Shown one piece after another: positions 17,759-26,591 of a stretch of 64,000 nucleotides of DNA. The notes beneath the pieces are model-generated. The model saw only the letters and a list, made by a program, of their open reading frames with translations. It was not told where the DNA came from and made no database searches. Source of the DNA: Puniceicoccaceae bacterium K14 (GTDB lineage Bacteria > Verrucomicrobiota > Verrucomicrobiia > Opitutales > Opitutaceae); assembly GCA_022538095.1 (NCBI GenBank), contig JAKYXN010000018.1, positions 19,604 to 83,603 of the forward strand, read 5' to 3'. The translations under genes and the position numbers were made by a program. How positions within the stretch are numbered: the first letter of the stretch is position 1; every line of letters starts with the position of its first letter.

Positions 17759-20323
17759 CTAATTGGCTTTATATTGATTTTTCCAACTTGTGCGAACTTG
17801 GCTAGTCCTAGTTGGGTGCTGATCATTGAAGAGTGCGAGGAGATTTTTTTCGAGTGTTTGAATGACGTCGTGGTCGCATGGATATGCGGACATTGCTTTT
17901 TCTAGGCCTTCAATTGTATTGGCAAGGTCAGCATGAAAGTTTAGCTCCTTTGCTTGGGGAGTTAAGAATTTTCCAAGCATATTGGCAAAGCGAAGTTCTT
18001 CAGGACTTGAATAGTTCCCTTCGAATTGACGCCAAGCAGTTTGATGTTCTTCTAGGACTGTGTGATAGTTTGTTACGCGATCGTTTTCCCAACGGTTTGT
18101 ATACCCGTCGGACCATGTTTGAACGGTGTAATAAATAGTTGTCACTGGAATAACAACAGTTGGGCGTCCAACGCAATTGGAGTATCGTTTCGTGTAGTTG
18201 ACAACGAGGTACGCAAGCAAAGAATCATAGGCATGCGTGTCTTTGATCTTAGAAATGAATAGGTCGCTCAACTTAAAATCCTTAAGCAGTCCACCACTAA
18301 ATAGGGTGCCTAGTGCATCGATAGCTCCTCCTTCAAACATTGGAGAAACAAACTCAATCAGCTGAGCCTGGTAGGCGGAATCTTCTTGGTTGATTGTGTG
18401 GGTATCGCCTCGATACAGTGCGTTTAAGTAGATTGCCCCCGGATAGTGGGGGCCGAAGGGACCGTCTCCGACACGCGCAAGATAGGCATCCCAATCGATT
18501 TCTTTGATACGCTGCTCTTTAAGAGCTTTTATGCCCCGCCAGGTCGGGCTTGTGGAATTGTCGAGGGAGATTGAGAACGCGTTGCCGAAGGCTACTGCGT
18601 TCTGTCTGTTCTCGAGGGCTGTGATCTGCTTGGAGAATTCCTCATTGAGTTCTTGATAAGCCGATTCCCGTTGGGCTGAAAATTGTTTAACGAAATTCTG
18701 GTATACAGGTCTGTCGCTGATATGCGGCAGAGCGTAGGTGTAAGATTCATACCATTTTTTTCCGAGTGATAAAGTGTCTTTGGCTGTGGAAGTGCTGGCG
18801 AAGTTTTCTAATTGTTCACCTAAATACGAACTGAGAGCCGGGTCTGCCTTACTCCAAAATCCTTCGAAAAATTCCTCTGAGAATTGAGGAGTGATTTTCC
18901 GAAACAGCTCACCGTTGAGAAGTATAGCTAAGTTTTGCAGAGCCTTTGTATCGGAGGTTCTTAGTTGGCTGATGATTGTATCAAGTTCGCTATGAATTGC
19001 GTCATTTACCTTGGCGTAAATGACCGATACCATTCGGTCTGCGGCTTCCGTTTGTTCTTTTGGCCACAGGGCATTCGCGAGAGTAGCTCGTTGTGTTTCG
19101 TAGGCTTCTGTAGTGGCTAAATTGGATTTCGCAGCAACCGTTTGCGTTGTCGCATCTTGCCAATTTGCCAGAATGTCGAGTGCCATGGCAGCTGAGGCAG
19201 CGTCGAATCGCCCGAATCCGCGAATGTCTTTGAAAGCACCGCTTAGGCTTGTCGCTACCCGCGAATGATAGAGAGGAGTATTGGGGACGAGGCAACGTAG
19301 TTGAAAAGTCTGTGCGACTTTCATGGCTTGCTGTTTATTGAAGTCGCGAAAAGGCTTATCGAAATGGGGCACGAAATAGTCGTCTCGAAAGAGATTGGCT
19401 ACTCGGGTCAAACCGACGAATTCTTGATGCGTGTCTCCGTTTGTTTGGACTTCATCGGTCCAATTTAGAATGTGTTCAGGGCAGCCGTTTTTTTGTTTTG
19501 GTATTGAGATTCCTGAGTCCTCTGGAATTTCTCCTCGTTGGATTGCGGCAAGCGTTTGAGAGAGCTCTTGGATCTCCAGTTGAATTTCTTGGGCACGCTC
19601 GTAGTTTCGGGCTTGCATTTCTTTTGCCATATCTTGCTGAAGCTCGCGGATTTTTGGCAGGTATTGTTGTACGGCTTTTTGTATCGCTTGCTGGGTTTGC
19701 TGAGCGGCTTTTTGAGCCTGGCGTTGCTGCTGTTGGGCTTGAATTATATTGATAGGATTGGCTATAGCTGGTCGTGCGTTCGGATTGCCGCTTAGTCCTG
19801 CTAGCTTTTTAAGAGTTGGATCGACTGAGTTTCCACGTGACAGGACATAGGGAAGGGCGTTTTTCGCTGCCATGCCTGTATGGAAAAGGGCGAGTGATTT
19901 TCCTTTGGGATCGATTATGCCGACTTGCCCATTGTGGAAATTGATTCGATTCCCGGTTTTAAAATAGAGGTGGAGAATGTCTATTTCTGGGAAATAGATG
20001 ATTTGTACTGGGCGGTTGTCTGCGTACCCTTTGTGATTTCTCTGGCCGGGGACTGTGAAAATCATTTCGCCCGTTAGTATTTGAGTTTCAAGTTCGCCTA
20101 GAGCCATAGTCAGATGGCGGGGAAGTTGAGGCATCTCGCTTTGGGGAGCTGGATTGAGACTGAGCGTTACTTCGCGCAACTGTCCTCGATTGTTGGATTT
20201 GTCTAGTCCGGTCCAATCTCCACTGAGGGTTTGAGCGGCTACTAAACTAAACTGTGGAGTTAAGAGGGAAATAAATAGAAAAAGTATCCGCAGCATGTGC
20301 TTGGGTTTAGGTGAGTTTAGCAT
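17759..20323 (-). CDS. Large secreted protein of unknown function with Q-rich coiled coil
   Basis: About 854 residues from the ATG at 20323, which places MLRILFLFISLLTPQFSLVAA as a good signal peptide core. The frame also offers an ATG at 20356, overlapping the upstream gene by 19 bp. Residues about 45-165 look like a beta domain (SGDWTGLDKSNNRGQ...). A glutamine/alanine-rich coiled coil follows (about 205-280, QAQQQQRQAQKAAQQTQQAI). The remaining ~580 residues are mostly helical, with no motif I recognise. Because it starts beside the PcfJ-like gene, the two may be co-expressed. No function is proposed. Confidence 0.7.
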   Translation of the reverse strand: MLNSPKPKHMLRILFLFISLLTPQFSLVAAQTLSGDWTGLDKSNNRGQLREVTLSLNPAPQSEMPQLPRHLTMALGELETQILTGEMIFTVPGQRNHKGYADNRPVQIIYFPEIDILHLYFKTGNRINFHNGQVGIIDPKGKSLALFHTGMAAKNALPYVLSRGNSVDPTLKKLAGLSGNPNARPAIANPINIIQAQQQQRQAQKAAQQTQQAIQKAVQQYLPKIRELQQDMAKEMQARNYERAQEIQLEIQELSQTLAAIQRGEIPEDSGISIPKQKNGCPEHILNWTDEVQTNGDTHQEFVGLTRVANLFRDDYFVPHFDKPFRDFNKQQAMKVAQTFQLRCLVPNTPLYHSRVATSLSGAFKDIRGFGRFDAASAAMALDILANWQDATTQTVAAKSNLATTEAYETQRATLANALWPKEQTEAADRMVSVIYAKVNDAIHSELDTIISQLRTSDTKALQNLAILLNGELFRKITPQFSEEFFEGFWSKADPALSSYLGEQLENFASTSTAKDTLSLGKKWYESYTYALPHISDRPVYQNFVKQFSAQRESAYQELNEEFSKQITALENRQNAVAFGNAFSISLDNSTSPTWRGIKALKEQRIKEIDWDAYLARVGDGPFGPHYPGAIYLNALYRGDTHTINQEDSAYQAQLIEFVSPMFEGGAIDALGTLFSGGLLKDFKLSDLFISKIKDTHAYDSLLAYLVVNYTKRYSNCVGRPTVVIPVTTIYYTVQTWSDGYTNRWENDRVTNYHTVLEEHQTAWRQFEGNYSSPEELRFANMLGKFLTPQAKELNFHADLANTIEGLEKAMSAYPCDHDVIQTLEKNLLALFNDQHPTRTSQVRTSWKNQYKAN

Positions 20324-20337
20324 AGTTGATTCCAAGT

Positions 20338-21816
20338 TTAAATGTGATTTATCCATTGTTTGATGGCTGCTAGTTCTACTTCGTTCGCTGGACGATTTAG
20401 CTTACCTCTGGCTTGAAGGATCTTTTTAGATGAGGGAGCAACTTCGATTGTTATAGTGCGGACATTGTTTTTCTTAAGTGAGAAAATAGCGGAATAGCCA
20501 TTTTGACAACGATAGGAATAAGTAGATACGCAGTGACGCATTGTTCGTCCTTCCTCTGCTAGGGCTGCGGATGATGTTAGTTCTGTGATATTCCAGTTGT
20601 TTTTGTATTCGTCAGTGAATTGCTTGTTCCAATCTTGGCCTTTCCATCGCGAAACGGGGGAGTGTTGGTTCAAACTATCAAAGTAGGCATCGGTTCGTAG
20701 TCTGCAGGCAGCTACGCTGCGGTTTTTCCATGTAAATCGTTGATTGTTTGCGGCTCGATCATTTTCTGTTTTTTCATGAATGGCCCATTGTAGGATGTCA
20801 TGGCTGTCGTCATCTGTGAGCTGCTCTTCGTGTTTTACTAGCCAACGAAGTGTTTCTTCCCAAAAGGAACGATTTAGGTATCGCGGATCGGTTGGGTCGA
20901 AATTGAAATAGGCAAATTGAGCCAAGCGTCGGTAGGCGGTCATCGTGCCTCCCAGTCGTTTTACTTCTGCTAGCATGGCTGCGTCTTCTGGCGAGAAATG
21001 ATCTGGAGTTTCTACGAGATGACGTTGCAAGTTTTTGGGTACGGCCCAATCAAAATGCTTAGAGGCTCGTTTCAGGCTGCCGCCTTGTCCTATGAGTATG
21101 AACCAAATAAGCCACTTGAGGTGGACTTCGCTTATTGAACTGGCTTCCAACCAGGCCGGAAAGAGAAAACCGGGAGTTTCGTGTTCGATAAAAAGAAAAC
21201 TCAACAACTCGAAAATGGACTGATCTTGGGGAGAATCTAGTGGATCGCGTAGCCAAAATGGACTGAAGAGTAGAATCATTCGAGCGAGCTGAGGACTGCC
21301 TGTTTCGATGCATTTTTGCGAAATTTTGCGAGGGCGACGGCTATCTTGAGTTACGAGTTCGATCGCGTTTTGTATAGGAGTTGGGGATTGGCTAACTGAC
21401 ATTAATTGATTGATGTGCTTAACCAGTCGCTCTTCTATGCTATCTGAATTTTTATTGGGAGTCCACGTTTGGGACAAGTCGACTTTATGGAGAGAGGCTT
21501 TTACGGCATCAAGTTCTGTTTGCCAGGTGGTCGGTTGTAAGAGTGAATCGATTATTTGCCGAAAAGAGAACTCAGACCTATCTTCTTCATCTGCGTACCC
21601 AACACTCTCTTGGTAGCAGGTTTCACAGCAATAGTCAGCGATCTCATAAGGCCAGATGCCTAAGTCTGCTGGATCGGTATCATTTTCAGAATGAGAGAAT
21701 TCACTCGAAAGAGACTTTGCAGTATCTCGCGCACGTAGGAAGCGGCGACGTAGCTCGAACCTTCCTAGTGGGCGGTGCCAGTTGTAGACTTTTTTTCCGT
21801 ATCGTCGCTGTTTCAT
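20338..21816 (-). CDS. PcfJ-like domain protein
   Basis: About 492 residues from the ATG at 21816; the frame is open to a GTG at 21861. The last ~110 residues match the PcfJ-like domain: EEGRTMRHCVSTYSYRCQNG, then SAIFSLKKNNVRTITIEVAP, then QARGKLNRPANEVELAAI. The N-terminal ~380 residues are arginine- and tryptophan-rich and helical, without a known domain. PcfJ was named from an enterococcal conjugative plasmid, but its activity is not established and chromosomal copies are common. The downstream gene encodes a secreted protein and starts within or just after this stop, suggesting an operon. No conjugation genes are nearby. Confidence 0.75.
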   Translation of the reverse strand: MKQRRYGKKVYNWHRPLGRFELRRRFLRARDTAKSLSSEFSHSENDTDPADLGIWPYEIADYCCETCYQESVGYADEEDRSEFSFRQIIDSLLQPTTWQTELDAVKASLHKVDLSQTWTPNKNSDSIEERLVKHINQLMSVSQSPTPIQNAIELVTQDSRRPRKISQKCIETGSPQLARMILLFSPFWLRDPLDSPQDQSIFELLSFLFIEHETPGFLFPAWLEASSISEVHLKWLIWFILIGQGGSLKRASKHFDWAVPKNLQRHLVETPDHFSPEDAAMLAEVKRLGGTMTAYRRLAQFAYFNFDPTDPRYLNRSFWEETLRWLVKHEEQLTDDDSHDILQWAIHEKTENDRAANNQRFTWKNRSVAACRLRTDAYFDSLNQHSPVSRWKGQDWNKQFTDEYKNNWNITELTSSAALAEEGRTMRHCVSTYSYRCQNGYSAIFSLKKNNVRTITIEVAPSSKKILQARGKLNRPANEVELAAIKQWINHI

Positions 21817-21947
21817 CGTGAGTTGGATGGACTGAAGGGGGAGAGTTGCTCTTTCCCGCACGGTTCGACGATTAAGAAAATTGATTATTCATTTTCTCAA
21901 AAGATTTTTTTTCGAGCTTAGCTGGCGCTTTTTAAAACGGAAGCGAT

Positions 21948-24900
21948 TCAGGCCCAGTCGCACAAGTTTTCAATATGAGATGCTGAGCCGTCCTGTACCC
22001 AGCTGTCGAGTTGAGCTTGGTCTTTGAGTTGTTGTCCGCGGTGCCGTGGGACGATTGCGAAACCGGCGTCTATGTCTGGGAGACTGGTCATGTCTCCCCA
22101 CAGTTTTTCGAATTGGCTGACGGGAAACACGTCCTCTTGCCCTTCTCCCCAGCGTTTTTTGACATCTTTGAGGGTGATGATGGTTGGCATGCGGAGGGCA
22201 ACTGTTCGAATTGCTTCCTCTACTTTGTTGGGGTCGTTTAGATCCTCTTTGCTGAGCTTAAAGAAGGCGAGGAGCTTTGAGAGGCTGATCCAGCTGGTAT
22301 TGGTGTTGTAGAAGGTGAGTTCAAATTCGTCTTGTTCGCGTGGCAGAGCCATGCCCTCTACCAAGCGAATGCGTCCATCAATGGTCGCGAGTCCACCTCC
22401 ACGATCCTCGGAACGCTTCGAGATGACTTCGAAGGAAAGATGATTATTTGATTGGATATGCCAACCGAGTAGAGCGGGGTCAACAGATGCTCCAAGAGTG
22501 TCGATGTTGTGAGCAAGTATGTACTCGATGCTGGGGTGCTTTTCGAGAAGCTTTAAAAGCGTGCCATTTTTTAAGAGGTTTGGGATCTCGTACCAGTGAC
22601 CTACTGGGTGTAGGCATTGGGAAGGGAGGTTGTCTCGATAGTCGGCAGTTTCACCGCTTTGCTTGGCCCAGTTTAGCAATGCTGAGCGAAGGCTGTCCTG
22701 CATCTTCTGCTTTTGTTCGTCTAGCTTTTGTTGGGCGATTTCTTCCCACGCAAATCGAAGGTCGCGCTCGGTCGGAATCATTCTCAAACCGATTGAACGG
22801 CCGGGTGACAGAAATGCAGTCTCTTCATATTGTTTGCCGTAGCGATTTTTCAAAAATGTTTCGATAGGGCTATGAGTGAGATAACTGGTAGTGAATACAT
22901 GTGGAATCTCTGTTTTGTAGGTAAGGGCTGTCTTGCGAGACTTGGCTAAGTGGATATCGATGAAGTTTCGGTGTTTGCCATCGAGTCGTGCAAAGGAATG
23001 GAGGGATTTCACAACTCCAGCTCCTTGTGTCCACCTACTTCCAACACCTGCTGCAAAAGTAATTGCTGCTACTTTGCCGTCACGGAGAGCTTGCTCTCCT
23101 AGTTTTTCGAGCTTACTTGTATCAGATGTTTGGACATTGAAAAGTTCCGACTTATCTACGTCTTCGATCGTGGTGCTGGTAGGAAGACGGTTCATCGCCA
23201 TTCCAATACGACCAGCTCGTATATCTGTGCGGATTTGTTCGTGTTGTTCTGGATCAAACCCATTGTTGGATAAAAGTGTATCCAAGTTGTGAGACTTTTC
23301 TTCTTCCTTGGTGACCTCCGGTAAGAGGCGTTGGATGACGTTGCTCAGAGACGATTCGAATCCTCGTTTTTCGCTTTGCGAAGCGAGGGAGAATTGCTGA
23401 AGATCGGAGCGTTGAGCGTCGGTCAAGTTTCGCGGATCTGCTCTTAGGGCTGATGGAATCGTTTGGTGGTAAAACTCGCTTGGTAGGAGAGAGTCTTCGC
23501 CCTCGAGCATTGTGCCAAACGTTCCATTTTCGTTTATCTTGAAATCATAAACGACAGGGTTCATTGCGAACGGGAGCGATGCTTCAAATTCGCGTTTTCG
23601 CTTGAGCATGTTCTCCGCTAGAAATGCTTGGCCCTCTGCTTTGCGTTCTGGAGCGAATATAAAGCCCATGCCACCCCCGGACATGCCTCCAAGCATCCAG
23701 AATCCCCAGAAATCTTGGCCAAAGTTTTCCTTAACGTCCGCAATAAGCGTTTCTGTGTAAATATTCGATACCCAAGGGATGATGTCGTGAAGTGGGCCAA
23801 AGAAATTTTCTGTGAGCGATTTGCCAAGGCCTTTGATGTCTCCGGCTCTTAATTGTTCGACGATTTTGTCAATTGTATCGAGTGATTGATGACGTGCTTT
23901 CCATTCCTTTGATCCACGAACGAGGTATTTTTCGGTAACCATTTCCAGAATCGGACCGACGTTTTGGGCCATGCCTCCGTGGACAAGCACCAGACTGTCT
24001 TGCAGTTTTTGGCGAGCATTCGCGTCGATAGTTTGGTGATCCAGAATCGTATGGCGCGGCAGTAAGCGGCCACGACTGGCACCATATTCTGAATCTCCTT
24101 TTTTAACCTCTTCGCCTTCGATGAGTTTGATTCCTGGCCAGACACCACCGGAGTCTTGCCAACCTCCACCAGAGCCACCGAGCCATTCACCGAGGATTGC
24201 TCGAGCGGCGACTATACGGCGTTCAATCTCTTGGAGGGAACCGGTTAGCGCCTGTGTTTGGCCGGTTGCACGCATGCAGAGGGAGATAAGAGCCCCTAAC
24301 AAGTTAGTGGATACAGCGAGTCGGGACCCTTTTGGGATGCGATTAACATTGGAGACGATCTCGATGCCTTTGCCTTGGCCGATTACGTTTTCAAATACAG
24401 ATGCCAATGAAAGTCCTGATCCCTCTAAGCCCGGTGGAATAATCCCAGCGGAAATGACGGCCGCTTTGAGGAGACCTAGGTAATCTCGTGCGAAATCGAA
24501 TACGTCGTCGACGCTGGTGAGCTCAGCAGATGCCCCGAGGTCTACGCTGGTAAGGCGGAGGATGGGTTCTTCAATTATGCGGAAGTATGCTTCGACAGGC
24601 GGTTTTGTTTCTGGGTCACGCCCATGCACACCTAGGTCGACGGATACGTTGATCACTCTCGCTCCATCAGGAAAATCCATTCCGAGAAAAAAGATATCGG
24701 ACCATGCGCAGTGGGTGAGGTCCATGCGAACGGCGGTTTGTTCTCGGAGAATTGGGTAAACGTTTTGCGATCCGCTTTTAACGAGAAGTTCTTGGCGTAT
24801 TTTGAGCGGGTGGTCCAGGCTGTGTCCCATGCGAAATATCCAAGTATTGCCGGAAGTGGAACGGACTGTTTTGCGAACTTGGTCTGCGAGTGTCTGGAAG

Positions 24901-25268
24901 GCTAGCTGATGATAGGCTTCAGCTAAAGACGAAGAAAGGGTATCATTGGGACCGTTCTCTTTGAGCTCGTCGAGCATGATAGCGATAGCTTCTTCAAAGC
25001 GACGTTCCAAAAGGAACTCGTGGGCTTTGAAGGAGAGTTTCCCTTGGTCCGGAAAACCGTGGCGGCATGGCAACTGATAGCGATGGATCGCGTTGAGAAA
25101 GAACAGAGCTCGTACTTTGTGATAGAGGCTATCTTCTTTTCGGCGAAATTGGTCGAGGGCGTTGGCTTCCTGTAGAAGTTGTTCGACGCTCAGTGTGGAG
25201 CAAGCTTCAGCGAGTGAGGTGTTGCGAATTTTCTCTTCTTGGCTCGAGATGATTTGGACAAGGGACAT
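21948..25268 (-). CDS. Fused GHMP-type sugar kinase and UDP-sugar pyrophosphorylase
   Basis: A 1106-residue cytoplasmic protein with two catalytic parts. Residues ~140-560 are a fucokinase-like GHMP kinase: IPKGSRLAVSTN (311-322) is the ATP-binding motif 2, GGSGGGWQDSGG (364-375) matches the GWQDQxGG block of fucokinases, and GGMSGGGMGF (527-536) matches motif 3. Residues ~720-1106 are a UDPGP-type pyrophosphorylase: FAAGVGSRW...VVKS (738-755), HNIDTLGASVD, KRSEDRGGGLA and TFYNTNTSWISL match UDP-glucose/UDP-sugar pyrophosphorylases. The order kinase then UDPGP is the reverse of Bacteroides FKP and uses a different pyrophosphorylase family. It likely converts a free sugar to sugar-1-phosphate and then to a UDP-sugar. 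The sugar is unknown. Confidence 0.83.
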   Translation of the reverse strand: MSLVQIISSQEEKIRNTSLAEACSTLSVEQLLQEANALDQFRRKEDSLYHKVRALFFLNAIHRYQLPCRHGFPDQGKLSFKAHEFLLERRFEEAIAIMLDELKENGPNDTLSSSLAEAYHQLAFQTLADQVRKTVRSTSGNTWIFRMGHSLDHPLKIRQELLVKSGSQNVYPILREQTAVRMDLTHCAWSDIFFLGMDFPDGARVINVSVDLGVHGRDPETKPPVEAYFRIIEEPILRLTSVDLGASAELTSVDDVFDFARDYLGLLKAAVISAGIIPPGLEGSGLSLASVFENVIGQGKGIEIVSNVNRIPKGSRLAVSTNLLGALISLCMRATGQTQALTGSLQEIERRIVAARAILGEWLGGSGGGWQDSGGVWPGIKLIEGEEVKKGDSEYGASRGRLLPRHTILDHQTIDANARQKLQDSLVLVHGGMAQNVGPILEMVTEKYLVRGSKEWKARHQSLDTIDKIVEQLRAGDIKGLGKSLTENFFGPLHDIIPWVSNIYTETLIADVKENFGQDFWGFWMLGGMSGGGMGFIFAPERKAEGQAFLAENMLKRKREFEASLPFAMNPVVYDFKINENGTFGTMLEGEDSLLPSEFYHQTIPSALRADPRNLTDAQRSDLQQFSLASQSEKRGFESSLSNVIQRLLPEVTKEEEKSHNLDTLLSNNGFDPEQHEQIRTDIRAGRIGMAMNRLPTSTTIEDVDKSELFNVQTSDTSKLEKLGEQALRDGKVAAITFAAGVGSRWTQGAGVVKSLHSFARLDGKHRNFIDIHLAKSRKTALTYKTEIPHVFTTSYLTHSPIETFLKNRYGKQYEETAFLSPGRSIGLRMIPTERDLRFAWEEIAQQKLDEQKQKMQDSLRSALLNWAKQSGETADYRDNLPSQCLHPVGHWYEIPNLLKNGTLLKLLEKHPSIEYILAHNIDTLGASVDPALLGWHIQSNNHLSFEVISKRSEDRGGGLATIDGRIRLVEGMALPREQDEFELTFYNTNTSWISLSKLLAFFKLSKEDLNDPNKVEEAIRTVALRMPTIITLKDVKKRWGEGQEDVFPVSQFEKLWGDMTSLPDIDAGFAIVPRHRGQQLKDQAQLDSWVQDGSASHIENLCDWA

Positions 25269-25323
25269 AGTTGGAGTCTTTTAGCTAATGTGGGTGGCTC
25301 AATATTTCGCCGATTAGTGGCGG

Positions 25324-26160
25324 CTATCGTGTTGCGAGCATTTCGACGAGTCCACTCATCACGCGATCGCGGTCTTTGCCCGAGAACGCTAGAGCCAGTT
25401 GGCTGAATAGGAGGCCGTAGTCTGAGCCGATGTCGTAGCGATGTCCTTCGATTTCGTAGGCTAGCAATTTTTCGTTTTTGCTGAGCTTATTGAGAGCGGT
25501 TGAAAGGTAATTCGCTTCCTTGCCATCGAGTTGAGTTGTTTCTTCTAGTATTTTAAAAATGGAAGGTTTCAAAATATGAATACCGAAAAAGCAAAGGTAG
25601 AACCCAGCTCTCAAGCCAGGGACCGAGAGTTTGAGTTCAGCTTCAGTGGGAGTCGGTTTTTCTAAAACAGCATCGACTTCATACAGTCGGTCGGATCCTC
25701 TAAGAAGCTGACCTCCTATGGCACCGAAGGAAGTCAGATGTTTCTCACGAGTAGCTTGAACAGCTGAGACCGAAGCATCGTTTTCGATTGCTATTTGGGC
25801 GAGTTGCTTCGCGCAGCGAAGGGAGCCTTCTGCGATACAAAGGTGGTCGCCGACAAAATGGAGGAAGGTGTCATTTCCGACAAATTCCCTACCGAGTAGA
25901 ATTGCTTGAGCGTAACCTTCTGGCTTGGGTTGTTCGATGAAGCGCAGGCGGTCAGAATAGGAACCAGCCGCTTGAGAGTAAGCCTCTTGGTCTCCTGGGC
26001 AAACGATTAAGCCAATTTCATTGATGTCGGCTGCAGCTGCTTCTTGAAGCACGATCTCGAGGGCGGCTTTTTTCGTACCATCCTGATCGATTAGAGTTTG
26101 AAGCGGAAGGGTGCGTTGCTGCGGGTCTGCGGCTGTTATGAGGGCTTTGTTGATCTTCAT
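25324..26160 (-). CDS. GalU/RfbA-like sugar-1-phosphate nucleotidyltransferase
   Basis: A 278-residue nucleotidyltransferase-fold protein. KALITAADPQQRTLPLQTLI holds a degenerate form of the usual G-G-x-G-T-R nucleotide loop (here AADPQQRTLP). EQPKPEGYAQAILLGREFVG and FLHFVGDHL match the Q-x-x-P-x-G-x-x-A and G/A-D-D/H-L blocks of UTP-glucose-1-phosphate uridylyltransferases. VLEKPTPTEAEL and GLRAGFYLCFFGIHIL follow as expected. It lies 55 bp upstream of the kinase-UDPGP fusion on the same strand, implying a shared sugar-activation or surface-glycan role. The altered first loop may mean reduced or regulatory activity. Confidence 0.8.
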   Translation of the reverse strand: MKINKALITAADPQQRTLPLQTLIDQDGTKKAALEIVLQEAAAADINEIGLIVCPGDQEAYSQAAGSYSDRLRFIEQPKPEGYAQAILLGREFVGNDTFLHFVGDHLCIAEGSLRCAKQLAQIAIENDASVSAVQATREKHLTSFGAIGGQLLRGSDRLYEVDAVLEKPTPTEAELKLSVPGLRAGFYLCFFGIHILKPSIFKILEETTQLDGKEANYLSTALNKLSKNEKLLAYEIEGHRYDIGSDYGLLFSQLALAFSGKDRDRVMSGLVEMLATR

Positions 26161-26591
26161 TTCAAATCGTTTTGTTTGTGGCTATTACAAGAGTTTTGCT
26201 TGGAGAATTGGGAGATTGTCCGAAATTAGCTATAACGGGTCGGTTGTGAGGTTGTGAGGTTTGCTTAGCCTGTAAATCGTTAATTTATAAGACTCCTTCA
26301 TCGGTAAAGGAGTAGAGTTAAGTGAGGGAATTCGAATATATATGACTTTCGAGCAACTCGAACAAAGGTTGTTTAGGTGAAAGCAGTAGACTTGTTGTGT
26401 GTGGCCGTGGGATTGGGTATCTGGCGATGGTTTTTATTGGGCTGTATTGTTGGCTGAATTTGTAGCTCTAATGAGCTAAGAATAAATCAGGTTAACTGTG
26501 TAATTGGATTAAATTCTATGCTTCTTGCTAGTTCGGTACCCCTGCGATTGGGTTCGAGACAACCCCCTTCCAATTTTTCTTAGAATACCCT
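26161..26591. other. Divergent intergenic region
   Basis: A 431-bp spacer between the minus-strand nucleotidyltransferase and the plus-strand CotH protein. It carries a small inverted repeat, ACTCCTT (26293-26299) / AAGGAGT (26308-26314), and A/T-rich stretches suited to promoters for both genes. No gene or RNA was recognised. Confidence 0.45.

Noticed and set aside
26540..26575. tRNA-like T-loop (GGGTTCGAGACAACCC)
   Set aside because: No acceptor stem, D-arm or anticodon arm can be built around it.
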